Of a stretch of 64,000 bases of DNA, positions 1 through 8,857 are shown piece by piece. Under the pieces are notes generated by a model that was given only the letters and a program-made list of their open reading frames with translations, was not told the DNA's origin and ran no database searches. A program made the translations under genes and the position numbers. Source of the stretch: Anomaloglossus baeobatrachus (taxonomy: Eukaryota; Chordata; Amphibia; Anura; Aromobatidae); the NCBI RefSeq assembly GCF_048569485.1, contig NC_134354.1, positions 336,367,643 through 336,431,642 on the forward strand, given 5' to 3'. Position 1 is the first letter of the stretch. Each line of letters starts with the position of its first letter.

Positions 1-72
1 TAAAAAGTGTAAGGCCCCTCCCCTTCTGGCTATACACCCCCAGTGGGATCACTGGCTCACCAGTTTTCTGCT
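1..72 (+). repeat. left inverted terminal repeat of DIRS A (partial)
   Basis: Reverse complement of about 5824-5895 with almost no mismatch. The outer part of this repeat is cut off by the window edge. Confidence 0.85.
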
Positions 73-1019
73 TTGTGCGAAGGAGGTCAGACATCCACGC
101 ATAGCTCCACTGTTTGTAGTCAGCAGTAGCTGCTGGCTATATCGGATGGAAGAAAAGAGGGCCCATATGGGGCCCCCAGCATGCTCCCTTCTCACCCGCG
201 GTGGTGCTTGTAAGGTTGAGGTACCTATTGCTGGTACAGAGGCTGGAGCCCACATGCTGTTTTCCTTCCACATCCCCTGGAGGGCTCTGTGGAAGTGGGA
301 TCTTGCCGGCCCCCAAGCCCTGGGGCCGGGCTCCATCCACAGACCCAGAGAACCTGCTGGATTTGGAGCGGGAGTGCCGTTCAGGGACAAGGCCCTGCAA
401 CTTTCAGGTACTCTGTGTCCCCGGCAGGCACGGACACTCTCAGGCTTGCTGAGCGTTATAGTGCGCCGGGGACAGTAGCGCTGTGCGCCGGGGTTAGGTC
501 ACTGCAGCTTTGCTGAGTGACGTTTCATGTTGGGAACTACTGCGCCGACCGCTCCTGGAGCGGCGGCGCAGCTGCGACTTGTAGTGCGCCGGGGACTTTG
601 CGCCGACCGCGCTTTTACGGCGGCGGCGCTTCTAACTTTAGCCCCCGGCTTCTGCGGCCTAGTGCCGCTTCGTTCCCGCCCCCACCCTGTCAATCAGGGT
701 AGGGGAGAGACGCTGCTCAATTAACAGCGCCGAGGGCTGGAGCCTTATTTACATGCTCCAGCCCTCTCACTAGGCACAGGGGGAAGCAGACTTCCCGCTC
801 TTCGTCGGTGTACGCCCAGGGCCCGCCCCCCCTCTCCACAAGGACGCCGGCAGCCATTACACATGCGGCTGGCTGGGGAAAGGCAGCAGGCTCTGGGAGA
901 CCCAGACTAGAGGGATTTCTGGCGTCCACACACCGCTCCTAAGCGGGTGGTAAGCAGCACAGTAGTGCTGGCCCCACTAGTGCCTCAGTGTTATATTAGT
1001 GTACTTTTTTCTTGGTACC

Positions 1020-1052
<33 letters not shown>

Positions 1053-1111
1053 GTGCACTGTAAGGTCGCTTCTTGGCTGGACACCCTGTACTGCTCTGAG
1101 GAGGCAGCAAC

Positions 1112-2602
1112 ATGTCATCCGCAAAACGCAAGGGTGCCAAGGCACAGGCTGTGTACACTGTTTGTACTGCATGTGGGGCTGATCTACCGGCAGGCTCCAA
1201 AGACTCACATTGTGGTCAATGTTCAATCCCAGTGGCACTTCGTCAGCCAGAGCCTAATGTGGTGGTAGCCCAGGCTGAGGCGCCTGTGAACCCTGCCCCG
1301 GTGACGGGGACAGACTTTGCAGTTTTTGCTGATAAAATGTCTGTGACTATGGCAAAAATCCTGGAGACCTTGCAGTCCAGGCCAGTTGCTCAGGCCATGG
1401 ACACTGCTGTGTCTATGCTCCCCGGTCCCCCTCAGTTGGAACTAATCCGTACTTCAAGGGGGTCTCAAGCATCACAGGCTGAAGTCTCTGACTCAGATGA
1501 CAGTCCCAGACAGCCTAAGCGAGCTCGCTGGGAAAGACCCTCCACGTCCTCACACTGTTCAGGGTCTCAGCGACAAGAGTCTCTCTGTGATGAGACTGAG
1601 GAAGGTGACCAGGATTCTAATCCTGAGGCCCCTCTCAATCTGGATGCCCCTGATGGTGACGCCATGGTTAATGACCTTATATCGGCAATTAATAGGCTGT
1701 TGGATATTTCTCCCCCAGCCCCTTCTGCAGAGGAGGCAGCTGCACAGCAGGAGAAGTTCCATTTCCTGTATCCCAAGCGTAAATTAAGTGCTTTTTTGGA
1801 CCACTCTGATTTCAGAGAATCGATCCAGAAACACGACGCTCATCCAGACAAGCGTTTCTCTAAACGTTCTAAGGATACCCGTTATCCTTTTCCCTCTGAG
1901 GTAGCCAAACGCTGGACCCAGTGTCCAAAGGTGGATCCCCCAATTTCCAAGCTTGCGGCTAGATCCATAGTCGCAGTAGAGGATGGCGCTTCACTTAAAG
2001 ATGCCAACGACAGACAGATGGACCTTTGGTTGAAATCTGTCTATGAATCTATCGGCGCGTCGTTTGCTCCTGCATTCGCGGCCGTGTGGGCACTCCAAGC
2101 TATTTCAGCTGGTTTAGCACAGGTGGATGCTTTCATACATCCAGCAGTGCCGCAAGTGGCGTCCCTAACTTCGCAAATGTCTGCGTTTGCGACCTATGCT
2201 ATCAATGCTGTCCTAGAATCTACGAGCCGTACCGCTATGGCGTCCGCCAATTCTGTGGTTTTGCGCAGAGCCTTGTGGTTAAAGGACTGGAAAGCAGATG
2301 CTGGTTCCAAAAAATGCTTAACCAGCTTGCCATTATCTAGAGACAGACTGTTTGGTGAGCCATTGGCTGAAATCATAAAACAGTCCAAGGGTAAGGACTC
2401 TTCCTTACCACAGCCCAGAGCAAGTAAACCTCAACAGAAAAAGTGGCAGTCGAGGTTTCGGTCCTTTCGTGGCTCGGGCAAGGCCCAATTCTCCTCGTCC
2501 AAAAGGACTCAGAAAGAACAAGGGAACTCAGATTCCTGGCGGGCTCACTCACGCCCCAGGAAAGCAAATGGAGGAACCGCTTCCAAAGCGGCTACCTCAT
2601 GA
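1112..2602 (+). CDS. DIRS A gag-like ORF
   Basis: A 496-residue open frame in the gag position of the element. The N-terminus has a Cys-rich stretch (CTACGADLPAGS followed by HCGQC) that resembles a small zinc finger. An acidic/serine linker comes next, then a region rich in Lys, Arg and Ser at the C-terminus (about residues 420-496) typical of nucleic-acid binding. A short (TA)n tract lies upstream at 1019-1045. The frame overlaps the start of the reverse transcriptase frame, as is usual in this family. The structural role is inferred from position and composition only. Confidence 0.7.
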   Translation: MSSAKRKGAKAQAVYTVCTACGADLPAGSKDSHCGQCSIPVALRQPEPNVVVAQAEAPVNPAPVTGTDFAVFADKMSVTMAKILETLQSRPVAQAMDTAVSMLPGPPQLELIRTSRGSQASQAEVSDSDDSPRQPKRARWERPSTSSHCSGSQRQESLCDETEEGDQDSNPEAPLNLDAPDGDAMVNDLISAINRLLDISPPAPSAEEAAAQQEKFHFLYPKRKLSAFLDHSDFRESIQKHDAHPDKRFSKRSKDTRYPFPSEVAKRWTQCPKVDPPISKLAARSIVAVEDGASLKDANDRQMDLWLKSVYESIGASFAPAFAAVWALQAISAGLAQVDAFIHPAVPQVASLTSQMSAFATYAINAVLESTSRTAMASANSVVLRRALWLKDWKADAGSKKCLTSLPLSRDRLFGEPLAEIIKQSKGKDSSLPQPRASKPQQKKWQSRFRSFRGSGKAQFSSSKRTQKEQGNSDSWRAHSRPRKANGGTASKAATS

Positions 2603-4499
2603 CTTTCGGCCTCCTCCCTCCGCATCCTCGGTCGGTGGCAGGCTCTCCCGCTTTTGCGACATTTGGCTGTCTCAGGTCAAAGACCGGTGGGTAACAGACA
2701 TTCTGTCTCGCGGGTACAGAATCGAGTTCAGTTCTCGGCCTCCACTTCGGTTCTTCAGAACCTCCCCACACCCCAACCGAGCAGATGCCCTGCTGCAGGT
2801 GGTGGACTCTCTAAGAGCAGAAGGAGTCGTGATCCCTGTCCCCCCTCTCGAACGGGGGCGAGGATTTTACTCCAATCTCTTTGTGGTTCCAAAAAAGGAC
2901 GGCTCCTTCCGTCCTGTTCTGGACCTAAAACTACTCAACAAGCATGTGAATGCCAGGCGGTTCCGGATGGAATCCCTCCGCTCAGTCATTGCCTCTATGT
3001 CTCAAGGAGATTTCCTAGCATCAATAGACATCAAGGATGCTTATCTCCACGTGCCGATTGCTACAGAGCACCAATGCTTCCTACGCTTCGTGATAGGAGA
3101 CGACCATCTTCAGTTCGTAGCTCTGCCATTTGGTCTGGCGACAGCCCCTCGGGTGTTCACCAAGGTCATGGCGGCAGTGGTAGCAGTCTTGCACTCTCAC
3201 GGACACTCTGTGATCCCTTACTTGGACGATCTACTGGTCAAGGCACCCTCTCAAGAGGCATGCCGACTCAGCCTGAATGTTGCACTGGAGACTCTCCAGG
3301 CGTTCGGGTGGATCATCAACTTCCCAAAGTCAAATCTGTCACCGGCCCAATCACTAACGTATCTTGGCATGGAGTTTCATACTCTCTCAGCGATAGTGAA
3401 ACTTCCGCTGGACAAGCAGCGGTCTCTACAGACTGGGGTGCAGGCTCTCCTTCAAAGTCAGCCGCACTCCTTAAGACGCCTCATGCACTTCCTCGGGAAG
3501 ATGGTGGCGGCAATAGAGGCGGTTCCGTTTGCGCAGTTTCATCTGCGTCCACTTCAATGGGACATTCTCCGCCAATGGGACGGGAAGTCAACATCCCTGG
3601 ACAGGAAGGTCTCCCTTTCCCAGACAGCCAAAGACTCTCTGCAGTGGTGGCTTCTTCCCACCTCATTATCACAGGGAAGATCCTTCCTACCACCGTCTTG
3701 GGCGGTGGTCACGACAGATGCGAGTCTGTCAGGGTGGGGAGCAGTCTTTCTCCACCACAGGGCTCAGGGTACGTGGTCTCAGCAGGAGTCCACCCTTCAG
3801 ATCAATGTTCTGGAAATCAGAGCAGTGTATCTTGCCCTACTAGCCTTCCAGCAGTGGCTGGAAGGAAGGCAGATCCGAATTCAGTCGGACAACTCCACAG
3901 CGGTGGCATACATCAACCACCAAGGGGGGACACGCAGTCGGCAAGCCTTCCAGGAAGTCCGGAGGATTCTGATGTGGGTGGAAGCCACAGCCTCCACCAT
4001 ATCCGCGGTTCACATCCCCGGCGTAGAAAACTGGGAAGCAGACTTCCTCAGTCGCCAGGGCATGGACGCAGGGGAATGGTCCCTTCACCCAGACGTGTTT
4101 CAGGAAATCTGTCGCCGCTGGGGGGTGCCGGACGTCGACCTAATGGCGTCACGGCACAACAACAAGGTCCCAACCTTCATGGCACGGTCTCGCGATCAAA
4201 GAGCGCTGGCGGCAGACGCCCTAGTGCAAGATTGGTCGCAGTTCCGGCTCCCTTATGTGTTTCCACCTCTGGCACTCCTGCCCAGAGTGCTACGCAAAAT
4301 CAGATCCGATTGCAGCCGCGTCATACTTGTCGCCCCAGACTGGCCGAGGAGGGCGTGGTATCCGGATCTGTGGCAGCTCACGGTCGGCCAACCGTGGGCA
4401 CTCCCAGACCGACCAGACTTACTGTCCCAAGGGCCGTTTTTCCATCGGAATTCTGCGGCCCTGAACCTGACTGTGTGGCCATTGAGTCCTGGATCCTAA
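2469..4499 (+). CDS. DIRS A reverse transcriptase / RNase H ORF with Dam-like tail
   Basis: A 676-residue open frame. The reverse transcriptase core is shown by VVPKKDGSFRPVLDL, the SIDIKDAYLHVPI stretch and the PYLDDLLV active-site motif. RNase H follows (TTDASLSGWGAVF, then QSDNSTAVAYIN). The last ~110 residues contain DVDLMASRHNNK and a DALVQDW...YVFPP pattern that resembles the phage Dam-type adenine methyltransferase fold known from DIRS elements. The frame overlaps both the gag-like frame and the recombinase frame. Domain order is as expected for DIRS1-like elements. Confidence 0.85.
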   Translation: MARARPNSPRPKGLRKNKGTQIPGGLTHAPGKQMEEPLPKRLPHDFRPPPSASSVGGRLSRFCDIWLSQVKDRWVTDILSRGYRIEFSSRPPLRFFRTSPHPNRADALLQVVDSLRAEGVVIPVPPLERGRGFYSNLFVVPKKDGSFRPVLDLKLLNKHVNARRFRMESLRSVIASMSQGDFLASIDIKDAYLHVPIATEHQCFLRFVIGDDHLQFVALPFGLATAPRVFTKVMAAVVAVLHSHGHSVIPYLDDLLVKAPSQEACRLSLNVALETLQAFGWIINFPKSNLSPAQSLTYLGMEFHTLSAIVKLPLDKQRSLQTGVQALLQSQPHSLRRLMHFLGKMVAAIEAVPFAQFHLRPLQWDILRQWDGKSTSLDRKVSLSQTAKDSLQWWLLPTSLSQGRSFLPPSWAVVTTDASLSGWGAVFLHHRAQGTWSQQESTLQINVLEIRAVYLALLAFQQWLEGRQIRIQSDNSTAVAYINHQGGTRSRQAFQEVRRILMWVEATASTISAVHIPGVENWEADFLSRQGMDAGEWSLHPDVFQEICRRWGVPDVDLMASRHNNKVPTFMARSRDQRALAADALVQDWSQFRLPYVFPPLALLPRVLRKIRSDCSRVILVAPDWPRRAWYPDLWQLTVGQPWALPDRPDLLSQGPFFHRNSAALNLTVWPLSPGS

Positions 4500-5518
4500 C
4501 GTCTTCAGGATTGTCCCAAGGGGTCGTTGCCACCATGAGACAGGCTAGGAAGCCCACGTCTGCTAAGATCTACCACAGAACGTGGAGGATATTTTTATCC
4601 TGGTGCTCTGCTCAGGGAGTGTCTCCCTGGCCATTTGCATTGCCTACCTTTCTTTCTTTCCTGCAATCTGGGTTAGAAAAAGGTTTGTCGCTCGGCTCCC
4701 TTAAAGGTCAGGTCTCGGCGCTATCCGTCTTTTTTCAGAGGAGTTTGGCACGCCTTCCTAAGGTGCGCACGTTCCTACAGGGGGTTTGCCATATCGTACC
4801 CCCGTACAAGCGGCCGTTAGATCCATGGGATCTGAACAGGGTACTAGTTGCCCTCCAGAAGCCGCCTTTCGAGCCTCTGAAGGAGGTTTCACTTTCTAGA
4901 CTATCACAGAAAGTGGCTTTTCTGGTAGCGATCACATCTCTTCGGAGAGTGTCTGAGCTGGCAGCACTATCATCCAAGGCTCCCTTCCTGGTCTTCCACC
5001 AGGACAAGGTTGTACTGCGTCCTATTCAGGAGTTTCTCCCGAAGGTGGTATCCTCTTTTCATCTTAATCAGGATATCTCTTTGCCTTCGTTTTGTCCTCA
5101 TGCAGTTCATCGGTATGAGAAGGATTTACATTTGTTAGATCTGGTGAGAGCACTCAGAATCTACATTTCCCGCATGGCGCCCTTGCGCCGTTCGGATGCA
5201 CTCTTTGTCCTTGTCGCTGGTAAGCGCAAAGGGTCGCAGGCTTCTAAAGCCACCCTGGCTCGATGGATCAAAGAACCAATTCTTGAAGCCTACCGTTCTG
5301 CTGGGCTTCCGGTTCCATCAGGGCTGAAGGCCCATTCTACCAGAGCCGTGGGTGCATCCTGGGCATTACGACACCAGGCTACGGCTCAACAGGTGTGCCA
5401 GGCAGCTACCTGGTCGAGTCTGCACACTTTCACCAAACATTATCAGGTGCATACCTATGCTTCGGCGGACGCCAGCCTAGGTAGAAGAGTCCTGCAGGCG
5501 GCAGTTGCCTCCCCGTAG
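2654..5518 (+). CDS. DIRS A tyrosine recombinase ORF (domain in about 4500-5518)
   Basis: This frame is open from 2654, but only the last third (about 4500-5518) reads as protein. The upstream part is the alternate frame of the reverse transcriptase. The C-terminal part is a phage-integrase-type tyrosine recombinase, with a SLRRVSEL motif near 4940, HSTRAVGASWA near 5332 and a terminal HTFTKHYQVH tyrosine region. It would act on the circular DNA intermediate that DIRS elements are thought to use. Long overlap between the two enzyme frames is normal in the family. Confidence 0.8.
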   Translation: MRHLAVSGQRPVGNRHSVSRVQNRVQFSASTSVLQNLPTPQPSRCPAAGGGLSKSRRSRDPCPPSRTGARILLQSLCGSKKGRLLPSCSGPKTTQQACECQAVPDGIPPLSHCLYVSRRFPSINRHQGCLSPRADCYRAPMLPTLRDRRRPSSVRSSAIWSGDSPSGVHQGHGGSGSSLALSRTLCDPLLGRSTGQGTLSRGMPTQPECCTGDSPGVRVDHQLPKVKSVTGPITNVSWHGVSYSLSDSETSAGQAAVSTDWGAGSPSKSAALLKTPHALPREDGGGNRGGSVCAVSSASTSMGHSPPMGREVNIPGQEGLPFPDSQRLSAVVASSHLIITGKILPTTVLGGGHDRCESVRVGSSLSPPQGSGYVVSAGVHPSDQCSGNQSSVSCPTSLPAVAGRKADPNSVGQLHSGGIHQPPRGDTQSASLPGSPEDSDVGGSHSLHHIRGSHPRRRKLGSRLPQSPGHGRRGMVPSPRRVSGNLSPLGGAGRRPNGVTAQQQGPNLHGTVSRSKSAGGRRPSARLVAVPAPLCVSTSGTPAQSATQNQIRLQPRHTCRPRLAEEGVVSGSVAAHGRPTVGTPRPTRLTVPRAVFPSEFCGPEPDCVAIESWILTSSGLSQGVVATMRQARKPTSAKIYHRTWRIFLSWCSAQGVSPWPFALPTFLSFLQSGLEKGLSLGSLKGQVSALSVFFQRSLARLPKVRTFLQGVCHIVPPYKRPLDPWDLNRVLVALQKPPFEPLKEVSLSRLSQKVAFLVAITSLRRVSELAALSSKAPFLVFHQDKVVLRPIQEFLPKVVSSFHLNQDISLPSFCPHAVHRYEKDLHLLDLVRALRIYISRMAPLRRSDALFVLVAGKRKGSQASKATLARWIKEPILEAYRSAGLPVPSGLKAHSTRAVGASWALRHQATAQQVCQAATWSSLHTFTKHYQVHTYASADASLGRRVLQAAVASP

Positions 5519-5587
5519 GGGAGGGCTGTCTTGCAGCTCTAACATGAGGTATTTCTTTACCCACCCAGGGACAGCTTTTGGACGTCC

Positions 5588-5690
5588 CAATCGTCTGGGT
5601 CTCCCAATAGAGCGACGAAGAAGAAGGGAATGTTGTTACTTACCGTAAATTCCTTTTCTTCTAGCTCTTATTGGGAGACCCAGCACCCGC
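5588..5690. repeat. internal complementary region of DIRS A
   Basis: The sequence from about 5633 to 5687 is the reverse complement of the element's right end (about 5945-5999). The preceding stretch (5588-5630) should be the complement of the left end, which is off the window. This is the circle-junction template described for DIRS1. Confidence 0.8.
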
Positions 5691-5823
5691 CCTGTTGTCC
5701 TTCGGGATTGTTGGTTTGTTTGCGGGTACACATGTTGTTCATGTTGAACGGTTTTCAGTTCTCCGATGTTACTCGGAGAGAATTTGTTTAAACCAGTTAT
5801 TGGCTTTTCTCCTTCTTGCTTTT

Positions 5824-6004
5824 GCACTAAAACTGGTGAGCCAGTGATCCCACTGGGGGTGTATAGCCAGAAGGGGAGGGGCCTTACACTTTTTAGTGTA
5901 ATTGCTTTGTGTGGCCTCCGGAGGCAGTGCTATACACCAATCGTCTGGGTCTCCCAATAAGAGCTAGAAGAAAAGGAATTTACGGTAAGTAACAAAATTC
6001 CCTT
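5824..6004 (+). repeat. right inverted terminal repeat of DIRS A
   Basis: Its inner part pairs with 1-72 and its outer part pairs with the internal complementary region. The outer limit is placed where pairing with the internal region fades. Confidence 0.75.
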
Positions 6005-6793
6005 CATTCACCTGAAGGAAATCGCTGACGACGGCGGCCCAGTGTACTGGGCCACAATAGTTACGGGGTCTAGGTGTCTGCGGGCCGCAAGAAGCAGCCT
6101 CAAGGACCGCATGCAGACCGCGTGTTTACATCATAATAGTAAATTGATAGCCAGAAAGGAAAAAGAAAGAAAAAACAAAGCATATAAGATGTGTACACCT
6201 AAATAAGGTACAAACATAAATGTACATATCTTAATTATGTCAAGAAAGCACAAAATAACAGCTGCTTCTAAGAGACAACCACTGGTATAACCATAGAGTC
6301 AACAATACGGACACACCTCAACAGAGAGCAATAAATCACATAACAATTAGGATATATATATAAATTTATATTATTATGGATATCAGTGTATATAAAATGC
6401 AGGGATATAATCCAGCCAAGATGTAACCATATAGACTCTAATAAGAAAGAAGCGACGTTTCTATGTATAGGCCGGAGCAATGAGAAACACATGTAGTACT
6501 TGGATTATAGATCCTGTCCTAATCTAGGTGCCACCACTGATAATAGATAATACAGTATATTATGGAAGTGTAGGTATACGATCTAGTAAGGAGAACCAAG
6601 AGTTCTACCTAGCGGCTGCATCAGTAAGAGACCTAACGGTGCAGATGTAGAGATCACCTGGAGCAACCAGGGTGTCCGCAGGGAAGGGCCCTACGCGTAT
6701 CGCTGTTATCAGAACAGCTTCATCAGGGTAATGGTAGAGGTGGGCTGGCTCCGCTTCAGTCACCACAGTAACTGTGCCCCAACACGGACTGCC
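6005..6793. other. unclassified AT-rich spacer
   Basis: No coding frame worth keeping. Around 6680-6730, on the minus strand, there is a phrase (GATGAAGCTG..., then GATACGCGTAGGG) of a type that recurs in amphibian interspersed repeats. This suggests an old retroelement 3' end reading leftward, but no domain supports a family. Confidence 0.3.
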
Positions 6794-6979
6794 AGCCAGA
6801 GCCCAGACTGGAATCCAATTGAAAACCTTTGCGTTGAGCTGAAAAGGGCTTCACACAGGAGAAGTCCTCACAATCTGACAGAAGTGAGCGCTACTGCAAG
6901 GAAGAGTGAGCAGATATTACCACTTCGAGATGTGCTAATAGGCTCCTGCCCAAAAAGATTGAATGCCTTCATAAGTTAA
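6794..6979 (+). pseudogene. Tc1-type transposase C-terminal fragment
   Basis: Translation gives SQSPDWNPIENLCVELKRA followed by NLTEVSATARKSEQ. This is the third-catalytic-residue block (SPDLNPIE) and C-terminus of a Tc1 transposase. Only about 60 residues remain, the N-terminal two thirds are missing and no terminal repeat was found next to it. An old fragment. Confidence 0.7.
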
Positions 6980-7094
6980 AGTATTAGTGTAAGGCTCCTT
7001 CCTACCTGACCATGTTTGTTCAGAGCCCAGAGAACATACAGGGATTTCTCAGCCATGAGCTCTGCAGTGATATCTGAGCCGTGATGTTGTAAAG

Positions 7095-8029
7095 CAGGGA
7101 TAGGGAACTTGCGGGCCTCCATGACCTTTTCTGCGGCCCCTGGGCAGATTCACAAGGGTGGAGGTGCTCCAGCCGCCGCACCAAGGATCTCTCTCGCTGT
7201 AAGGTGCCAGCGTACTCAAGACTTTATGGGCGAGTTTAGCGCTCTGCGTTCCGTCCCACTGCAGTTTCACTGCTTCCAGCATTGTGTGCCCACTTTCCAG
7301 ATGCTTGTGCCCCCCCCCTTGGTGATGCCTGTGCCCCCCAGTGATGTCTGTGCCTCCTAATATCTGTGCCCACCTAGTGATGTATGTGCCCTCTGTGCCG
7401 CCCTGCAATGCTTATACCTCCCAGTGACCTAGTAAAGTCTGTTCCCCAGCCCCTGCTGTCTTGTATATGCCCCCAGCGTTTCCTGTGATTTGTAGGACGC
7501 TGGGGCATATACATCACATTGGAGATGCTGGGGCTATACATCTCACAGGAGGGGCTGGGAGTATATACCTCACAGGAGTGGATGGAAGCACATTAATCAC
7601 AGGAGGGACGTGTGATGTGTGTGCCCCCAATGTCTCCTGTGATGTATATACAGCAGTCTCAGTGTCTCCTATGTGATGTATATGCCAACAGCCCCTTCAG
7701 TCATGTATGTGTCTCCTGTGATTATATACAGCAGTCCCTGCGTCTGTTATGTGATGTATATGGTCTACCAATCTAAATATCACAAAGAGTTGACTGCACT
7801 CCAGACCGAGACAAATCTGGAAAAGCAGCTGTGAGAAGCAGCATACGTATCACCCGAACATCACAGCCGCACCAAACAGAAGCAGATCCAACCATCACAA
7901 TAGGGTTGAGTTAATTGTTTGACCAAATACAGCCGGTTCATTTTCACATTGATAATTTTGTGCGGCCCCCGAAGGTTGGCAGAAATTTCCAAATGACCCC
8001 CAGCAGAAAAAAAAGATTCCCCGCCCCTA
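7095..8029 (+). mobile_element. non-autonomous hAT element, copy 1 (minisatellite core)
   Basis: Begins CAGGGATAGGGAACTT and ends in the reverse complement of TAGGGGCGGGGAATC. It is flanked by an 8-bp duplication, ttgtaaag at 7087-7094 and ttgtaatg at 8030-8037, one mismatch apart. Terminal repeats plus an 8-bp duplication fit the hAT superfamily. The last ~100 bp match the 3' end of the copy at 55714-58103. The middle (about 7290-7780) is a decayed tandem array of GTGCCCCC-type units and TGTGATGTATAT-type units. No transposase is encoded. Confidence 0.85.
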
Positions 8030-8037
8030 TTGTAATG

Positions 8038-8514
8038 GGTCTGATTGGTGATTCTCGGCAGTTAGGAAGGGAGACTACATTGCAGACATCACACAGAACA
8101 TGTGATCTTGGCTACTTTCAGCTTGCAGCACCATCCCTTCTGGATAAAGCTGCAAATATTAGAGCAAATTATTACACTATACAAGAGGAGGATTGCATGG
8201 CTTATAAGCAGAGATGAGTGGACTTGTGGAAGTTCTGCTCAGCGGCCTCATCCGGACATTAAAGTTCTGTTCTGACCGCCCAGATGCAGGCAGCCATAAA
8301 CAGACTTCCGGGGGCGGGTTGTTTTTTTTTTTTTATGGTCCCTTTATTATACTTCCTACATGCTGTTGCTGACCCAGTGCGAGCCGTTCAAATACTGCAA
8401 GCGGCTCACATTAGGCTGAGATATAAAGGTTAGGACCCTGCTTCACCTTGTAGGTGCTCTGGAGAAAAAAAATTAATCAAGAAAAAGACAACTCTGGCAC
8501 AATACCCCAGATAT
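8038..8514. other. spacer without gene
   Basis: Single-copy-looking sequence with a T run near 8325. No domain, terminal repeat or coding signal was seen. Confidence 0.4.
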
Positions 8515-8581
8515 AAATATATATATGTGTGTGTATATATATGTATGTATGTATGTATGCATGCATGTGTGTAATAAATAA

Positions 8582-8676
<95 letters not shown>

Positions 8677-8682
8677 ATATAT
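8515..8682. repeat. (TA)n / (GTAT)n microsatellite
   Basis: Mixed TG, GTAT and TAAA steps run into nearly 90 bp of uninterrupted TA. It abuts the left end of a Tc1 element. Confidence 0.95.
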
Positions 8683-8857
8683 CTCAGTACAGACCAAACG
8701 TTTGGACACACCTTCTCATTCAAAGAGTTTTCTTTATTTTAATGACTCTGCAAATTGTAGATTCACATTGAAGGCATCAAAACTATGAATTAACACATGT
8801 GGAATGAAATACTTAACAAAAAATGTGTGAAACACCGTAAAATATGTCTTGTATTCT

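Larger units (their letters stand above)
1..6004 (+). mobile_element. DIRS-like tyrosine-recombinase retroelement A, whole-looking
   Basis: Retroelement of the DIRS1 group. It has a gag-like frame, a reverse transcriptase/RNase H frame and a tyrosine recombinase frame, flanked by inverted terminal repeats with an internal complementary region near the right end. Bases 1-72 are the reverse complement of about 5824-5895. The right repeat runs about 110 bp further, so the true left end lies that far outside the window. All three frames are long and open and the terminal repeats match closely, so the element looks whole and young. DIRS elements integrate by recombinase rather than by an integrase, and no target-site duplication is expected. 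It is treated here as a genomic fossil of a virus-like family. Confidence 0.9.
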
